A stretch of 64,000 nt of DNA, taken from contig NZ_JH651379.1 of NCBI RefSeq assembly GCF_000260115.1, positions 2,273,466-2,337,465 of the forward strand, given 5' to 3'. This document shows positions 18,876 to 28,197 of this stretch, piece by piece. Both the position numbers and the translations under genes were made by a program. Under the pieces are notes generated by a model. It was not told the origin of the DNA. It did not search any database and saw only the letters and a list, made by a program, of their open reading frames with translations. Position 1 is the stretch's first letter; each line of letters starts with the position of its first letter. Source of the stretch: Galbibacter orientalis DSM 19592 (lineage in GTDB: Bacteria > Bacteroidota > Bacteroidia > Flavobacteriales > Flavobacteriaceae).

Positions 18876-20387
18876 TCATCGCGATATATTTGTATGTGTA
18901 TCTCCATGAAGCATATTTTTAAGGTCATATTGGACTAATTTATTCCCGATAAAACCATAAAAAATAGATTCCTTTATGAAAAAATGTCTTAGGGGTTTCC
19001 CTTGTTCTTTATAGATGTAAAAACTGGTTTGATAATTTCCATTTAAGATGTTGTATACATCTATTGTTTGAGTTTGCTTCCATGTCTTTTCTGCCTCATA
19101 TCTTCCTTTGATTTGAGAACGTATATATAAAAAGCCATTATAAGTATAGCTTGCAGGATTAACCATCATGGAGGCAATCAATTTTAGTTGTTGAGGATTC
19201 GATGTGGAGTCTATAATTAAGTTGGGCTTAGAAATGGTGTCAATTGTATGAGCTGTTATAATGTTGTTAAGTTTCTCACTCATTACCAAAAATTTATTTT
19301 TATAGAAATAAGTATAAGATACGTGATTAGTAAGACCATCGTATGCAATACTACCATCGGCATTAAATATTTCGTCAGACTCATTATTCAAAAGGTGCGG
19401 TACAATTTGATAGGGTAGTGAATCCTTTATATAGAGGTAGCCAAGGTCACTTTTCTGGGATTGAGGATTCAAGGTTTTAAATAGTAATGTGTTATCATTA
19501 GTTAGTTGGTAATTTGAAAAGTTGATATTACCTTGGTATTGCGAGTCTACTTCCCAATTCGTTGTAGTTCCTTTTAATATCATAGAAATTTGACCATCTA
19601 TTAAAAAGAAATAAGGAGGCTGGACTCTGACTTGAGCTGCAATGGATGGTAAATTATTATTACTGATTTGAATCTTAATGGTTTTCACAGTAGCTGTTTG
19701 TAGGTTTATTCGTTTTACAATGAGTGGACTACTATAATTTCCCAGATAAATATGTTGCTTACTTGAACCAGCAAAATAAAAAGCATCTCCGTTTAAATTT
19801 ATATTAGCAATCTTTGGAATATTATATGAGTATCGACGAATAAAAGGATTTTCTTCGTATATAATTCGCTCTGAGGTTAGAAATAACATGGTGACCGTAC
19901 CAACACTTAGAAGTGAGATTACGGAAGCTATTACATAAAAAGCATACTTGTTCTTGCTTTTAGAATCTCTTTTTTTGTGAAAATGAATGGCTAAAAGAGC
20001 AAATAAGGTAAATACTATATTAAAAATAAGGTGCGCCTTCCATCCCATTTTTTCCAGCACACCACCACAGGAACAGGGGATATTAGAAGCGTGGTTTAAA
20101 ATGATATAAATATAGGTGCTAAACATGACCATTAAGGCTAATGATGCCAACAGACCTATATAACGTGTGTTTTTATATAGAAGTAGAAGAGCCGTTAAAA
20201 TTTCAGATATAGGAACAATCCACACTAGCCAACCGGCATAGGCACTCAGCATCGGTGCTTGTCCAATTTGAATACGGAAATTTTCAAAATCCAACAGTTT
20301 AGTGAGTGCTGCATATACAAAAAGGAGTATAAACAGATAACTGATGATCTCCGTAATTAAACCTGTATGTTTTTGATACCATTTCAT
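18876..20387 (-). CDS. MauE/DoxX-type redox-associated membrane protein with large extracytoplasmic domain
   Basis: The 503-residue protein has an N-terminal four-helix membrane domain (about residues 10-135) like MauE/DoxX proteins. The signature SNIPCSCGGVLEKMGW has Cys105 and Cys107 facing the outside. A fifth membrane helix (about 150-170) follows, then about 330 residues rich in beta strands and N/Y/T, probably periplasmic and perhaps a propeller. MauE proteins help make disulfides in methylamine dehydrogenase; here the likely client is the neighbouring four-cysteine peptide (inference). The C-terminal domain is not part of classic MauE and could bind the peptide or its importer. Confidence 0.75.
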   Translation of the reverse strand: MKWYQKHTGLITEIISYLFILLFVYAALTKLLDFENFRIQIGQAPMLSAYAGWLVWIVPISEILTALLLLYKNTRYIGLLASLALMVMFSTYIYIILNHASNIPCSCGGVLEKMGWKAHLIFNIVFTLFALLAIHFHKKRDSKSKNKYAFYVIASVISLLSVGTVTMLFLTSERIIYEENPFIRRYSYNIPKIANINLNGDAFYFAGSSKQHIYLGNYSSPLIVKRINLQTATVKTIKIQISNNNLPSIAAQVRVQPPYFFLIDGQISMILKGTTTNWEVDSQYQGNINFSNYQLTNDNTLLFKTLNPQSQKSDLGYLYIKDSLPYQIVPHLLNNESDEIFNADGSIAYDGLTNHVSYTYFYKNKFLVMSEKLNNIITAHTIDTISKPNLIIDSTSNPQQLKLIASMMVNPASYTYNGFLYIRSQIKGRYEAEKTWKQTQTIDVYNILNGNYQTSFYIYKEQGKPLRHFFIKESIFYGFIGNKLVQYDLKNMLHGDTHTNISR

Positions 20388-20547
20388 ATCATTTGTATTT
20401 ATTTGGTATTAAATGCTATAAATCTGCGCACTAATGGCTCTGCCAAATAAAGGTAAATGATTATAAAAGTGGACTTTGGTGGATTTACCTTATTTTTTTA
20501 CGGTATTTCCGCATTTAACATTTTATTTAAAGGGAAAACTAGTCTTT

Positions 20548-21204
20548 TTAGATAAAACCTTCTTCTTTAGCCCTTTTAATAAGCTCTGAGCTTTTTTCTA
20601 CACCAAAGAGATCCTTAAGACGTCGTTTCCTCTTTTCTAAAGCAGATAAGGATAGTGTCATTTTTTTAGTGATCATTTTCATGGTATAAAAGCGTGAGAG
20701 CAGGTATAGCAACAGATGATTCTCTTCATCCAGCAGGTAAGTGTTAGCTCCTTGTTCGGTCAGGTATCCTACGACTGTCCTGCTGTAATATGGGGTGTTG
20801 TCTATAAGACGGTATAGGGCTGTGGTCATCTCCTTATAACACATCTCTTTTTTAATTACAAAACCCATAGGATGAAGGTTCTTGAACATGTAACGGATAT
20901 GGAAATGGTCTGTATAACTCGAAAAGATTACTACCCCAATCCTAGGGGGACGTTCATGTAACTTCTTCACCAAAGTATTCCTTGACAACCCCTCCCAATC
21001 CGTAGCGGGGAATATAAAAACATCCAGAAAAACCAAATCAATGGAACCGTCATCCATAAAGCTGAGAGCTTGCCCCAGAGTATAGGCCTTGCTTATCTGG
21101 AATTGAATCTCTTTTTCCCTTTTAACTTCACGGATTACTCTTTCAAATGTTTCCATTACATGCCAAGGAACATTAATATATAATATGTGGTAACTCTTTC
21201 TCAT
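20548..21204 (-). CDS. orphan response-regulator-like protein with C-terminal HTH
   Basis: The 218-residue protein has a receiver-like domain (residues 1-130) with the probable phosphoacceptor Asp61 in IDLVFLDVFIF, a Ser/Thr site in VVIFSSYT and the conserved Lys in GFVIKKEM. A C-terminal LuxR-like HTH follows (LLSRFYTMKMITKKMTLSLS, ALEKRKRRLKDLFGVEKSSE). The acidic pair expected after the first strand is missing (LYINVPWHV), so Mg2+ binding and phosphorylation may be weak or absent. No histidine kinase is adjacent. It lies 160 bp upstream of the MauE-like gene on the same strand and may regulate this cluster (inference). Confidence 0.72.
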   Translation of the reverse strand: MRKSYHILYINVPWHVMETFERVIREVKREKEIQFQISKAYTLGQALSFMDDGSIDLVFLDVFIFPATDWEGLSRNTLVKKLHERPPRIGVVIFSSYTDHFHIRYMFKNLHPMGFVIKKEMCYKEMTTALYRLIDNTPYYSRTVVGYLTEQGANTYLLDEENHLLLYLLSRFYTMKMITKKMTLSLSALEKRKRRLKDLFGVEKSSELIKRAKEEGFI

Positions 21205-21441
21205 ATCCCACCTTTCTATTGACTTTATATTTTATAGAATAGTAAAATTTAAAATTAATAAGTCCGAACGCAGCCCAGGTAGCCGTTATGGATAAAAAAA
21301 GTATACATTTAGTCTACTTTGAAAGACTCCGTTTATACCTTCAGTGATCTTCATATTTACTTCTTTCCATTTTGAGGCATTTCAGTATGACAGAAACCGT
21401 TTCCCTTGTAAAGTGCGGTCTGGGGCTCAAAAAGGGGCATA

Positions 21442-21645
21442 TCAATGACCTATCCATACCACTCTTTTATACATGTACCCTTTGATCCAGTGGTTCTCTA
21501 AAGCGTTATTCATAGCATCAAAATTTAACATATGGTATGTTATATTTTTATAGGTCGGGGGCATAATGCCCATTCCCTGTTCTTGGGCTAATGAAAAAAT
21601 CGTAAAGGGTGCATTCCATATATCAAATGGAACAATTCCAGATAG
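21442..21645 (-). pseudogene. truncated relic of an unidentified gene
   Basis: An open frame of 67 codons on the minus strand reads like a folded protein fragment: GIVPFDIWNAPFTIFSLAQE, then MPPTYKNITYHMLNFDAMNN, then HWIKGYMYKRVVWIGH and a stop. It is cut upstream by an in-frame TAG (complement of 21646-21648), and a normal start is absent (the first Met is 25 or more residues in). I do not recognise the family. It is probably the C-terminal end of a degraded gene, consistent with rearrangement at this edge. Confidence 0.4.
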
Positions 21646-21677
21646 CTAATATGTTTAATTTTCATCAAATACTAAAT

Positions 21678-21730
21678 GTCAAAATCTGGCTATTTTTTAT
21701 AAAAATCTGGAATTTTGACCGTACCCCATT
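21678..21730. repeat. possible IS-end relic
   Basis: The inverted repeat GTCAAAAT (21678-21685) / ATTTTGAC (21712-21719) flanks two direct copies of AAAATCTGG (21681-21689 and 21702-21710), followed by CGTACCCC. Repeated internal motifs of this type resemble ends of IS21-like elements, but no transposase is present. Confidence 0.3.
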
Positions 21731-21960
21731 ATTTAAAGTTGCATCAGATCCGTTTGGATATCTGCACTTCACTGGATTTCAATGATAAAATTAAGGAGGT
21801 AAACATGTCTGTAAGGGATTAAAATGTATCTGAGAGGGATTATTTTAATCAAATTCATGAAAAATTCATGGCTTTTTGGTATCATACCAAAATGTATAAA
21901 ATATTGGCTGCAAATACTTACCTGAATCTTTAAAAGCATTAATTTTTTATAGGAATGAAA

Positions 21961-22953
21961 TTACCCTTTTGTGTGACTCCTAAAGTCGCGATGTTCTTTT
22001 TTATAAAGTTCTGCTTCAGGCAAATTTTTAAAATAATCATAGGTAATTTTCATCCCTTCTGTTCTTGAAGTTTTTGGCTCCCATTCTAATACTTCTCTTG
22101 CTTTGGTAATATCTGGTCGCCGTTGTAGTGGATCGTCTGTAGGTAAAGGCTTATATACTATTTTTTGATCTGTTCCTGTAAGTTTTATAATTTCTTCAGC
22201 AAAATCTTTAATAGAAATTTCAGTAGGGTTTCCAATATTTACTGGCTCGTGATAAGTACTCATTAAAAGTTTATAAATTCCTTCTATTTGGTCGTTCACA
22301 AAACAGAAAGAGCGTGTCTGACTTCCATCTCCAAAAACGGTTAAATCTTCTCCTCTCAATGCTTGTCCTATAAAAGCTGGAATTACGCGTCCGTCATTAA
22401 GACGCATTCTTGGTCCATAAGTGTTAAAAATACGGGCAATACGCGTATCCACTCCATGAAAACGATGATATGCCATTGTGATTGATTCCATAAAGCGTTT
22501 TGCCTCATCATAAACACCACGAGGTCCTACGGGACTCACATTTCCGTAATATTCTTCTGTTTGGGGGTGCACCAATGGATCTCCATACACTTCGGAAGTC
22601 GATGCTACCAGAATTCTAGCTTCTTTATCCTTGGCTAATCCTAATAAATTATGTGTTCCTAGAGCTCCTACTTTTAATGTTTGAATTGGAATTTTTAAAT
22701 AGTCAATGGGGCTAGCAGGAGAAGCAAAATGTAAAATAAAATCTAAAGTTCCAGAAATATCAACATATTTAGTTATATCATGATGGATAAACTCAAAATA
22801 CTCACTGCTTCTTAAATGTTCTATATTTTTTAAATCGCCAGTAATTAAATTATCCATTCCAATAACATACATGCCTTCGGCAAGAAACCGATCGCAAAGA
22901 TGAGATCCTAAGAAACCTGCTGCTCCAGTAATTAAAATTCGCTTCTTTTCCAA
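21961..22953 (-). CDS. UDP-glucuronate decarboxylase-like NAD-dependent epimerase/dehydratase
   Basis: Extended SDR enzyme that probably turns UDP-glucuronate into UDP-xylose or acts in related nucleotide-sugar steps. The NAD motif is [19 protein letters not shown]. The catalytic Ser lies in [11 protein letters not shown] and the Tyr148/Lys152 pair in GVYDEAKRF, and the region [17 protein letters not shown] is characteristic of UXS-type decarboxylases. [10 protein letters not shown] and [13 protein letters not shown] are also conserved. At 330 residues it is full length for the bacterial soluble form. No glycan cluster is nearby, so the precise pathway is not clear. Confidence 0.85.
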   Translation of the reverse strand: MEKKRILITGAAGFLGSHLCDRFLAEGMYVIGMDNLITGDLKNIEHLRSSEYFEFIHHDITKYVDISGTLDFILHFASPASPIDYLKIPIQTLKVGALGTHNLLGLAKDKEARILVASTSEVYGDPLVHPQTEEYYGNVSPVGPRGVYDEAKRFMESITMAYHRFHGVDTRIARIFNTYGPRMRLNDGRVIPAFIGQALRGEDLTVFGDGSQTRSFCFVNDQIEGIYKLLMSTYHEPVNIGNPTEISIKDFAEEIIKLTGTDQKIVYKPLPTDDPLQRRPDITKAREVLEWEPKTSRTEGMKITYDYFKNLPEAELYKKEHRDFRSHTKG

Positions 22954-23084
22954 TTCTATTATTTTGCAGACGAAGATACTTAAAAAATTGTTTCTTTTTA
23001 ATTGGGGTTTCTTGATATATAGCCCCTCTTTAAAGAAAAGAAATTGTCTAAAAGTATCTATAGTATAATCTATACGTCATCCTG

Positions 23085-23137
23085 AGCTTGTTGAAGGATT
23101 ATTTTGATTATATGTTGTTTAAAAACTTCAACAAGCT
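23085..23137. repeat. inverted copies of a dispersed repeat
   Basis: AGCTTGTTGAAG (23085-23096) and CTTCAACAAGCT (23126-23137) form a perfect 12-bp inverted repeat. They belong to the same family as the CTTCGACAAGCTCAG units at 29839-29853 and 32130-32215. The element lies downstream of icmF and upstream of the epimerase gene (both minus). Confidence 0.65.
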
Positions 23138-23222
23138 CCTTTAGACAAGTACAGATTGCTTTTTAGAGAGCCTCTTTTCCTAGCTTAAATCTTATAATTC
23201 TATACTTGTAATGTATATCAGT

Positions 23223-26200
23223 TTACATATTTCTTCTATACTGCCCTCCTACTTCAAACAATGCTTGTGTTATTTGTCCTAATGAACACACTTTAGTTGC
23301 TTCCATCAAAGCTTCAAATACATTTTTATTCTGAATAGCCGCTGCTTGTATTTTAGCAATCGCATCTTTTGATTCTTCACTATAAATGCTATGAAGCTTT
23401 TCTAAAGTAGCTATTTGTAATTGTTTTTCCGTCTCTGTTGCACGGATTACTTCCGAAGGAATTACTGTAGGAGAACCTTTACTACTTAAAAAAGTATTCA
23501 CTCCAATAATTGGGTATTCTCCTGTATGCTTCAAGGTTTCATAATACAAGCTTTCTTCTTGAATTTTTGACCTTTGGTACATGGTTTCCATTGCTCCTAA
23601 TACGCCTCCACGTTCTGTAATTCTGTCAAATTCTTTTAACACAGCTTCTTCCACCAAATCGGTTAATTCTTCTATAATAAAGCTCCCTTGAATAGGATTT
23701 TCATTTTTTGCTAAGCCTAATTCTTTATTGATAATAAGCTGAATTGCCATTGCACGGCGCACAGAATCTTCTGTAGGTGTGGTTATTGCCTCATCGTATG
23801 CATTGGTATGTAATGAATTACAATTGTCGTAAATAGCGTACAGTGCTTGAAGCGTTGTTCGGATATCATTGAAATCGATTTCCTGCGCATGTAAAGACCT
23901 ACCTGAAGTTTGGATATGGTATTTTAACATCTGTGAACGTGCATCGGCACCATACTTTTCTTTTAATGCTTTTGACCAAATTTTACGAGCTACTCTTCCA
24001 ATTACGGCATATTCTGGGTCAACTCCATTGGAGAAGAAGAAAGATAAATTAGGCCCAAACTTATTAATATCCATTCCTCTACTCAAATAATACTCCACAT
24101 AGGTAAATCCGTTTGCTAAAGTAAATGCTAATTGGGTAATAGGATTAGCGCCAGCTTCCGCAATATGGTAACCAGAAATTGATACGGAATAAAAGTTACG
24201 AACATTGTTTTCTATAAAGTATTCTTGCACATCTCCCATTAATCGCAATGCAAATTCGGTAGAGAAAATACAGGTATTTTGCGCTTGATCTTCTTTTAAA
24301 ATATCGGCTTGAACCGTTCCACGAACATGTGCTATAGTTTTTTCTTTAATTTCTTGATACACATGTTTTGGAAGCACCATATCTCCAGTAACCCCTAAAA
24401 GCATGAGTCCGAGTCCGTCGTTTCCTTCTGGCAATCCTACTTCATCTGCGCCTTCATTACGAGAAAAACTCTGATATTTTGGGGGTTCACTATTTTTTTG
24501 CTGATAAATTGCCTTGATTTTCGCTTTAACCTCTTTTTCTAAACCATTTTCTTTGATATAGATTTCACACTGCTGATCTATGGCTGCATTCATAAAAAAG
24601 CCTAATAACATCGGCGCAGGTCCGTTAATAGTCATACTTACCGAAGTCATAGCATCTGCTAAATTAAAGCCAGAATACAATTTTTTGGCATCGTCTAAGC
24701 AGCAAATGGAAACGCCTGCATTCCCTATTTTTCCGTATATATCTGGACGATGGTCGGGATCGTTCCCATATAAGGTAACAGAATCAAAAGCAGTGGACAA
24801 ACGTTTTGCAGGCATTCCTAAACTTACGTAATGGAAACGTCTATTGGTTCGTTCTGGTCCTCCTTCTCCAGCAAACATCCGTGTAGGATCTTCCCCTGTA
24901 CGTTTGAAAGGGTATAAACCTGAAGAATACGGAAATTCCCCCGGCACATTTTCTTGTAAAACCCAACGTAAAATATCGCCCCAAGCTTGGTATTTTGGCA
25001 ATGCTACTTTTGGAATTTGCGTGTGAGATAACGACTCGGTATGCGTTTGCATACTAATTTCTTTGTTTCTAACTTTAAAAGTATATAATGGTGCTTTGTA
25101 CTTGGCAACCTTATCTTTCCAACTTAAAATTGTCTCCCAATGATGAGGGTCTAAATTAAGCTTTACCCTATCAAATTCGCCTACCAAAAGTTTAACAAAT
25201 TCGGATTGCTTATTATCTTCCGAAGAAATTTCAACTCCATGCTTCGATAAGCTCAAATTTGTATTGGTTACGCTACATAAGGTTTGATAAATGCCATATA
25301 GCTTTTGAGCCACTTCTACCTGCTCATCCACTTTCTTGTCGTAAGCGCGATTATTCTCAGCAATTTCCGATAAATACCTAGTTCTATTTGGAGGAATTAC
25401 AAATACTTTTTCACTCATTTCTGAAGAAATCTCAAAACTCGATTTTAAACGAGCGTCAGTTTTTTCTTCAATCTTTTTCATTATTTCTTTGTAAAGTGTA
25501 TTCATACCGGGGTCGTTAAACTGCGCGGCTATGGTACCAAATACAGGAATATCATCTGCTTTAGCTTCCCACATTCCATGATTGCGCTGGTATTGTTTCT
25601 TTACATCTCTGAGTGCATCTAGCGCCCCACGTTTATCAAATTTATTGATGGCCACCAAATCGGCAAAATCGAGCATATCAATTTTTTCTAACTGCGTGGC
25701 TGCACCAAATTCTGGAGTCATTACATATAAGGATACATCCGAATGATCTAGAATTTCGGTATCGCTTTGTCCTATTCCAGATGTCTCCAATATGATTAAA
25801 TCGTATTCAGCAGCTTTTAAAACCTCTACAGCTTCAGCAACATGTCTCGACAGCGCTAGATTTGATTGCCTCGTTGCCAAGCTACGCATATATACTCGTG
25901 GATTATTAATGGCATTCATCCGAATACGATCTCCTAACAAAGCGCCTCCAGTTTTTCTTTTGGAGGGATCTACAGAAATAATTCCAATTTTTTTATCATC
26001 AAAATCGTTTAAAAATCTACGTACCACCTCATCTACCAAACTACTTTTCCCAGCACCACCAGTACCTGTAATTCCTAAGACAGGGATAGCCCCTCCTGAC
26101 CTCCCCGAAGGAGAGGAATTCTTCATTTTTTCAAATTCTTTAAGAAATATATCGTGGTTATTTTCAGCTAGTGTAATAAGTCTTGCTATAGTATTGATAT

Positions 26201-26696
26201 TTTTTTCCTTTAATGCTTCTTCTATTCCCTTCCCCTCGGGAAGGGTTAGGGATGGGTTTGCATAATCAGAATTTTCCACCAAATGATCTATCATTCCTTG
26301 TAATCCTAATTCCCTTCCATCATCTGGAGAATAAATCTTAGATACACCATAATCCATTAATTCTTTTATTTCCTCCGGAAGAATAACACCACCGCCACCA
26401 CCAAAAATCTTGATATGCGAAGCACCACGCTCTTGAAGCAAATCGTGCATATATTTAAAATACTCATTATGTCCTCCTTGATAAGAAGTCAACGCTATAG
26501 CATTTGCATCTTCTTGGATAGCAGTATTTACCACTTCCTCAACACTTCTGTCGTGTCCTAAATGGATTACTTCCACTCCAGTTGCTTGGATAATACGGCG
26601 CATAATATTTATGGTAGCATCATGACCGTCAAAGAGGGAAGCTGCAGTTACAATTCTTATTTTATTCTTAGGTATATATGAGTTTGATTGCTTCAT
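23223..26696 (-). CDS. icmF: fused B12-dependent acyl-CoA mutase (IcmF type)
   Basis: One 1157-residue chain joins the parts that are separate in other mutases. An N-terminal cobalamin-binding domain (1-140) has [14 protein letters not shown] with the lower-ligand His25 and [11 protein letters not shown] MeaB-like G-protein chaperone domain has the Walker A motif GTGGAGKS (211-218), and a large C-terminal TIM-barrel mutase subunit follows (about 560-1100, with [20 protein letters not shown]). IcmF proteins interconvert isobutyryl-CoA and n-butyryl-CoA, sometimes isovaleryl/pivalyl-CoA. The linker at residues 148-157 and 194-203 is coded by REP-like palindromic DNA (see repeats). It is monocistronic and divergent from purU. 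Confidence 0.93.
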   Translation of the reverse strand: MKQSNSYIPKNKIRIVTAASLFDGHDATINIMRRIIQATGVEVIHLGHDRSVEEVVNTAIQEDANAIALTSYQGGHNEYFKYMHDLLQERGASHIKIFGGGGGVILPEEIKELMDYGVSKIYSPDDGRELGLQGMIDHLVENSDYANPSLTLPEGKGIEEALKEKNINTIARLITLAENNHDIFLKEFEKMKNSSPSGRSGGAIPVLGITGTGGAGKSSLVDEVVRRFLNDFDDKKIGIISVDPSKRKTGGALLGDRIRMNAINNPRVYMRSLATRQSNLALSRHVAEAVEVLKAAEYDLIILETSGIGQSDTEILDHSDVSLYVMTPEFGAATQLEKIDMLDFADLVAINKFDKRGALDALRDVKKQYQRNHGMWEAKADDIPVFGTIAAQFNDPGMNTLYKEIMKKIEEKTDARLKSSFEISSEMSEKVFVIPPNRTRYLSEIAENNRAYDKKVDEQVEVAQKLYGIYQTLCSVTNTNLSLSKHGVEISSEDNKQSEFVKLLVGEFDRVKLNLDPHHWETILSWKDKVAKYKAPLYTFKVRNKEISMQTHTESLSHTQIPKVALPKYQAWGDILRWVLQENVPGEFPYSSGLYPFKRTGEDPTRMFAGEGGPERTNRRFHYVSLGMPAKRLSTAFDSVTLYGNDPDHRPDIYGKIGNAGVSICCLDDAKKLYSGFNLADAMTSVSMTINGPAPMLLGFFMNAAIDQQCEIYIKENGLEKEVKAKIKAIYQQKNSEPPKYQSFSRNEGADEVGLPEGNDGLGLMLLGVTGDMVLPKHVYQEIKEKTIAHVRGTVQADILKEDQAQNTCIFSTEFALRLMGDVQEYFIENNVRNFYSVSISGYHIAEAGANPITQLAFTLANGFTYVEYYLSRGMDINKFGPNLSFFFSNGVDPEYAVIGRVARKIWSKALKEKYGADARSQMLKYHIQTSGRSLHAQEIDFNDIRTTLQALYAIYDNCNSLHTNAYDEAITTPTEDSVRRAMAIQLIINKELGLAKNENPIQGSFIIEELTDLVEEAVLKEFDRITERGGVLGAMETMYQRSKIQEESLYYETLKHTGEYPIIGVNTFLSSKGSPTVIPSEVIRATETEKQLQIATLEKLHSIYSEESKDAIAKIQAAAIQNKNVFEALMEATKVCSLGQITQALFEVGGQYRRNM
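26088..26117 (-). repeat. REP-like palindrome inside icmF, copy A
   Basis: On the minus strand this reads CCTCTCCTTCGGGGAGGTCA and then GGAGGGG. It is translated in frame as [10 protein letters not shown] (residues 194-203), directly before the P-loop domain. GC-rich sequence of this form is usually intergenic in Bacteroidetes. Confidence 0.55.
26226..26255 (-). repeat. REP-like palindrome inside icmF, copy B
   Basis: An 8-bp perfect stem CCCTTCCC (26227-26234) / GGGAAGGG (26238-26245) with a CTC loop is followed by TTAGGGATGGG. It is translated in frame as [10 protein letters not shown] (residues 148-157), just after the B12 domain. It is inverted relative to copy A. Confidence 0.6.
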
Positions 26697-27009
26697 TTGT
26701 AATAAGATGTGTTTTATACGTACGCAATTTACAGAATTTGCATAAAAAAGGGGCTTATTTTAAGAATAAGTTAATCCTATTTTCTTACGTTGTTATTCTA
26801 CTCAAACTTAAGGAAAATCCTAAAGTCTTTTTATAACATTTTTCAACAATAAGTAACTATAAAACTTAAGAAACCATATGCATAATAATCTAAAAGCTAT
26901 TATTTTTGAAAGAAAAAGATACTCAGTGCATTACGTCTGAATATTACAAATAATAAATTAACCAAACACCTGGTAGCACGTCCATTTTTGGAAAGCTATT
27001 TTTAAAAAT
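26697..27009. other. divergent icmF/purU control region
   Basis: 313 bp, AT-rich. A plus-strand -7 element TATTTTTG is at 26901-26908, about 100 bp before purU. No hairpin or riboswitch is recognised; in particular no B12-box sequence is seen upstream of icmF. Confidence 0.45.
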
Positions 27010-27864
27010 ATGGCAAAAATAACAATACTCATTCACTGTAAAGATACATCGGGAATTATAGCATCGGTAACCAACTTTATCCATAAAAACCATGGAAATA
27101 TTGTCTATATCGACCAACATGTAGATAGACAGAACACTACTTTTTTTATGCGATGCGAAAGCGTATTCAACCCAAAAACCTTTCATTACGAAAATTTTAA
27201 ATCGGTTTTCCAAGAGTTGATTGCAGAAAAATATGAAATGGAATGGCAGGCATATACAGATGACTACAAACCTAAAATGGCAATTTTTGTCTCGAAATAC
27301 GATCATTGTTTGTACGATATTTTAGGTCGCTATAATGCTGGCGAACTCAATGTTGAAATTCCATTTATTATTAGCAACCATCCCGATTTAAAGCATATAG
27401 CCGAGAGTTTTAAAATCCCTTTTTACCATGTTCCAGTAACAAAAAATACTAAAGAAATTGCCGAGCAACAGCAATTAAAACTATTAGAAGAACACGGAAT
27501 TGATTTTATAGTATTGGCAAGGTATATGCAAATAGTATCAGAAAAACTTATTGAACGTTATCAAAATAAAATTATCAATATTCACCACTCCTTCTTACCT
27601 GCTTTTGTAGGTGCAAAACCTTACCATTCCGCCTATAAACGCGGGGTTAAAATTATAGGAGCTACTAGCCATTATGTAACCGAGGAATTAGATGCAGGCC
27701 CTATTATAGAACAAGATGTTGCACGTGTTACACATGCCCATTCTATAGACGATTTAGTTATGAAAGGGAGAGATTTGGAAAAAATAGTTTTGGCACGGGG
27801 AATTAAACTTCATATCGATAGAAAAACGATGGTTTTTAATAACAAAACAATCATTTTTAGCTGA
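27010..27864 (+). CDS. purU: formyltetrahydrofolate deformylase
   Basis: Hydrolyses 10-formyl-THF to formate and THF, balancing one-carbon units and supplying formate for purine synthesis. The 284-residue protein has an N-terminal ACT domain (about 1-85, ITILIHCKDTSGIIASVTNF) and a formyltransferase-fold domain with VLARYMQIVSEKLIERYQNK, the catalytic INIHHSFLPAFVGAKPYHSA, and GATSHYVTEELDAGPIIEQD. These features separate PurU from PurN. The length is normal. Confidence 0.96.
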   Translation: MAKITILIHCKDTSGIIASVTNFIHKNHGNIVYIDQHVDRQNTTFFMRCESVFNPKTFHYENFKSVFQELIAEKYEMEWQAYTDDYKPKMAIFVSKYDHCLYDILGRYNAGELNVEIPFIISNHPDLKHIAESFKIPFYHVPVTKNTKEIAEQQQLKLLEEHGIDFIVLARYMQIVSEKLIERYQNKIINIHHSFLPAFVGAKPYHSAYKRGVKIIGATSHYVTEELDAGPIIEQDVARVTHAHSIDDLVMKGRDLEKIVLARGIKLHIDRKTMVFNNKTIIFS

Positions 27865-28035
27865 TTCTCAAAGCAGACTCTTCTAGCGCAACAATTCTAA
27901 ACAAAATTACCTTCAACTTAATATTTTGGTAATTTCTAGTTAACACTATTTCCTTTCTGTTTATGCAACTTTGTACCATCAAAATGAGTTTCATACTTGA
28001 ATAGTTTGAGTTAGCAGTTAGTTAGTTTAGAAAGG
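27865..28035 (+). other. purU 3' region
   Basis: No gene is seen. The stretch between the purU stop and the terminator could hold a short RNA, since a weak -7-like CAACTTTG lies near 27968, but the evidence is thin. Confidence 0.25.
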
Positions 28036-28060
28036 CCGATTTTTCCGAATCGGTTTTTTT
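28036..28060 (+). terminator. intrinsic terminator downstream of purU
   Basis: CCGATT (28036-28041) pairs with AATCGG (28048-28053), then a run of seven T. It is about 170 bp beyond the purU stop. Confidence 0.8.
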
Positions 28061-28149
28061 ATGCTTTAAAGTTATTTCCCATTATCCAATAAAATGTTTT
28101 CAAACACTGAAAAGCATCCTAATATTAAGGGTTAAAAGACATTTTTGAA

Positions 28150-28197
28150 ATATTTTCTCTTTTTTCTTACAGCGAAGCGGTCTTATATCTTTGTCTA
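28150..28197 (+). repeat. dispersed 45-bp element carrying a promoter motif, copy 2
   Basis: An inverted near-copy of 7938-7982. On the plus strand it has TTTTTTCTTACAGCGAAG, then GGTCTTATATCTTTGTCTA, with the -7 motif TATCTTTG at 28186-28193. It points into the 3' end of the minus-strand gene at 28198, so any transcript would be antisense. Confidence 0.65.

Larger units (their letters stand above)
21205..21960. other. non-coding region with relics at the right edge of the accessory cluster
   Basis: Holds the presumed promoter of the response-regulator gene, a protein-coding relic (21442-21645) and an IS-end-like repeat (21678-21730). The rest shows no structure I can name. Confidence 0.5.

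Noticed and set aside
9460-21960. Integrative element or prophage
   Set aside because: No integrase, transposase, tRNA attachment site or phage gene; only relics suggest past movement.
25792-26265. Long open frame opposite icmF
   Set aside because: Antisense to a strongly conserved protein, with no ribosome-site or family match; a shadow of icmF codon use.
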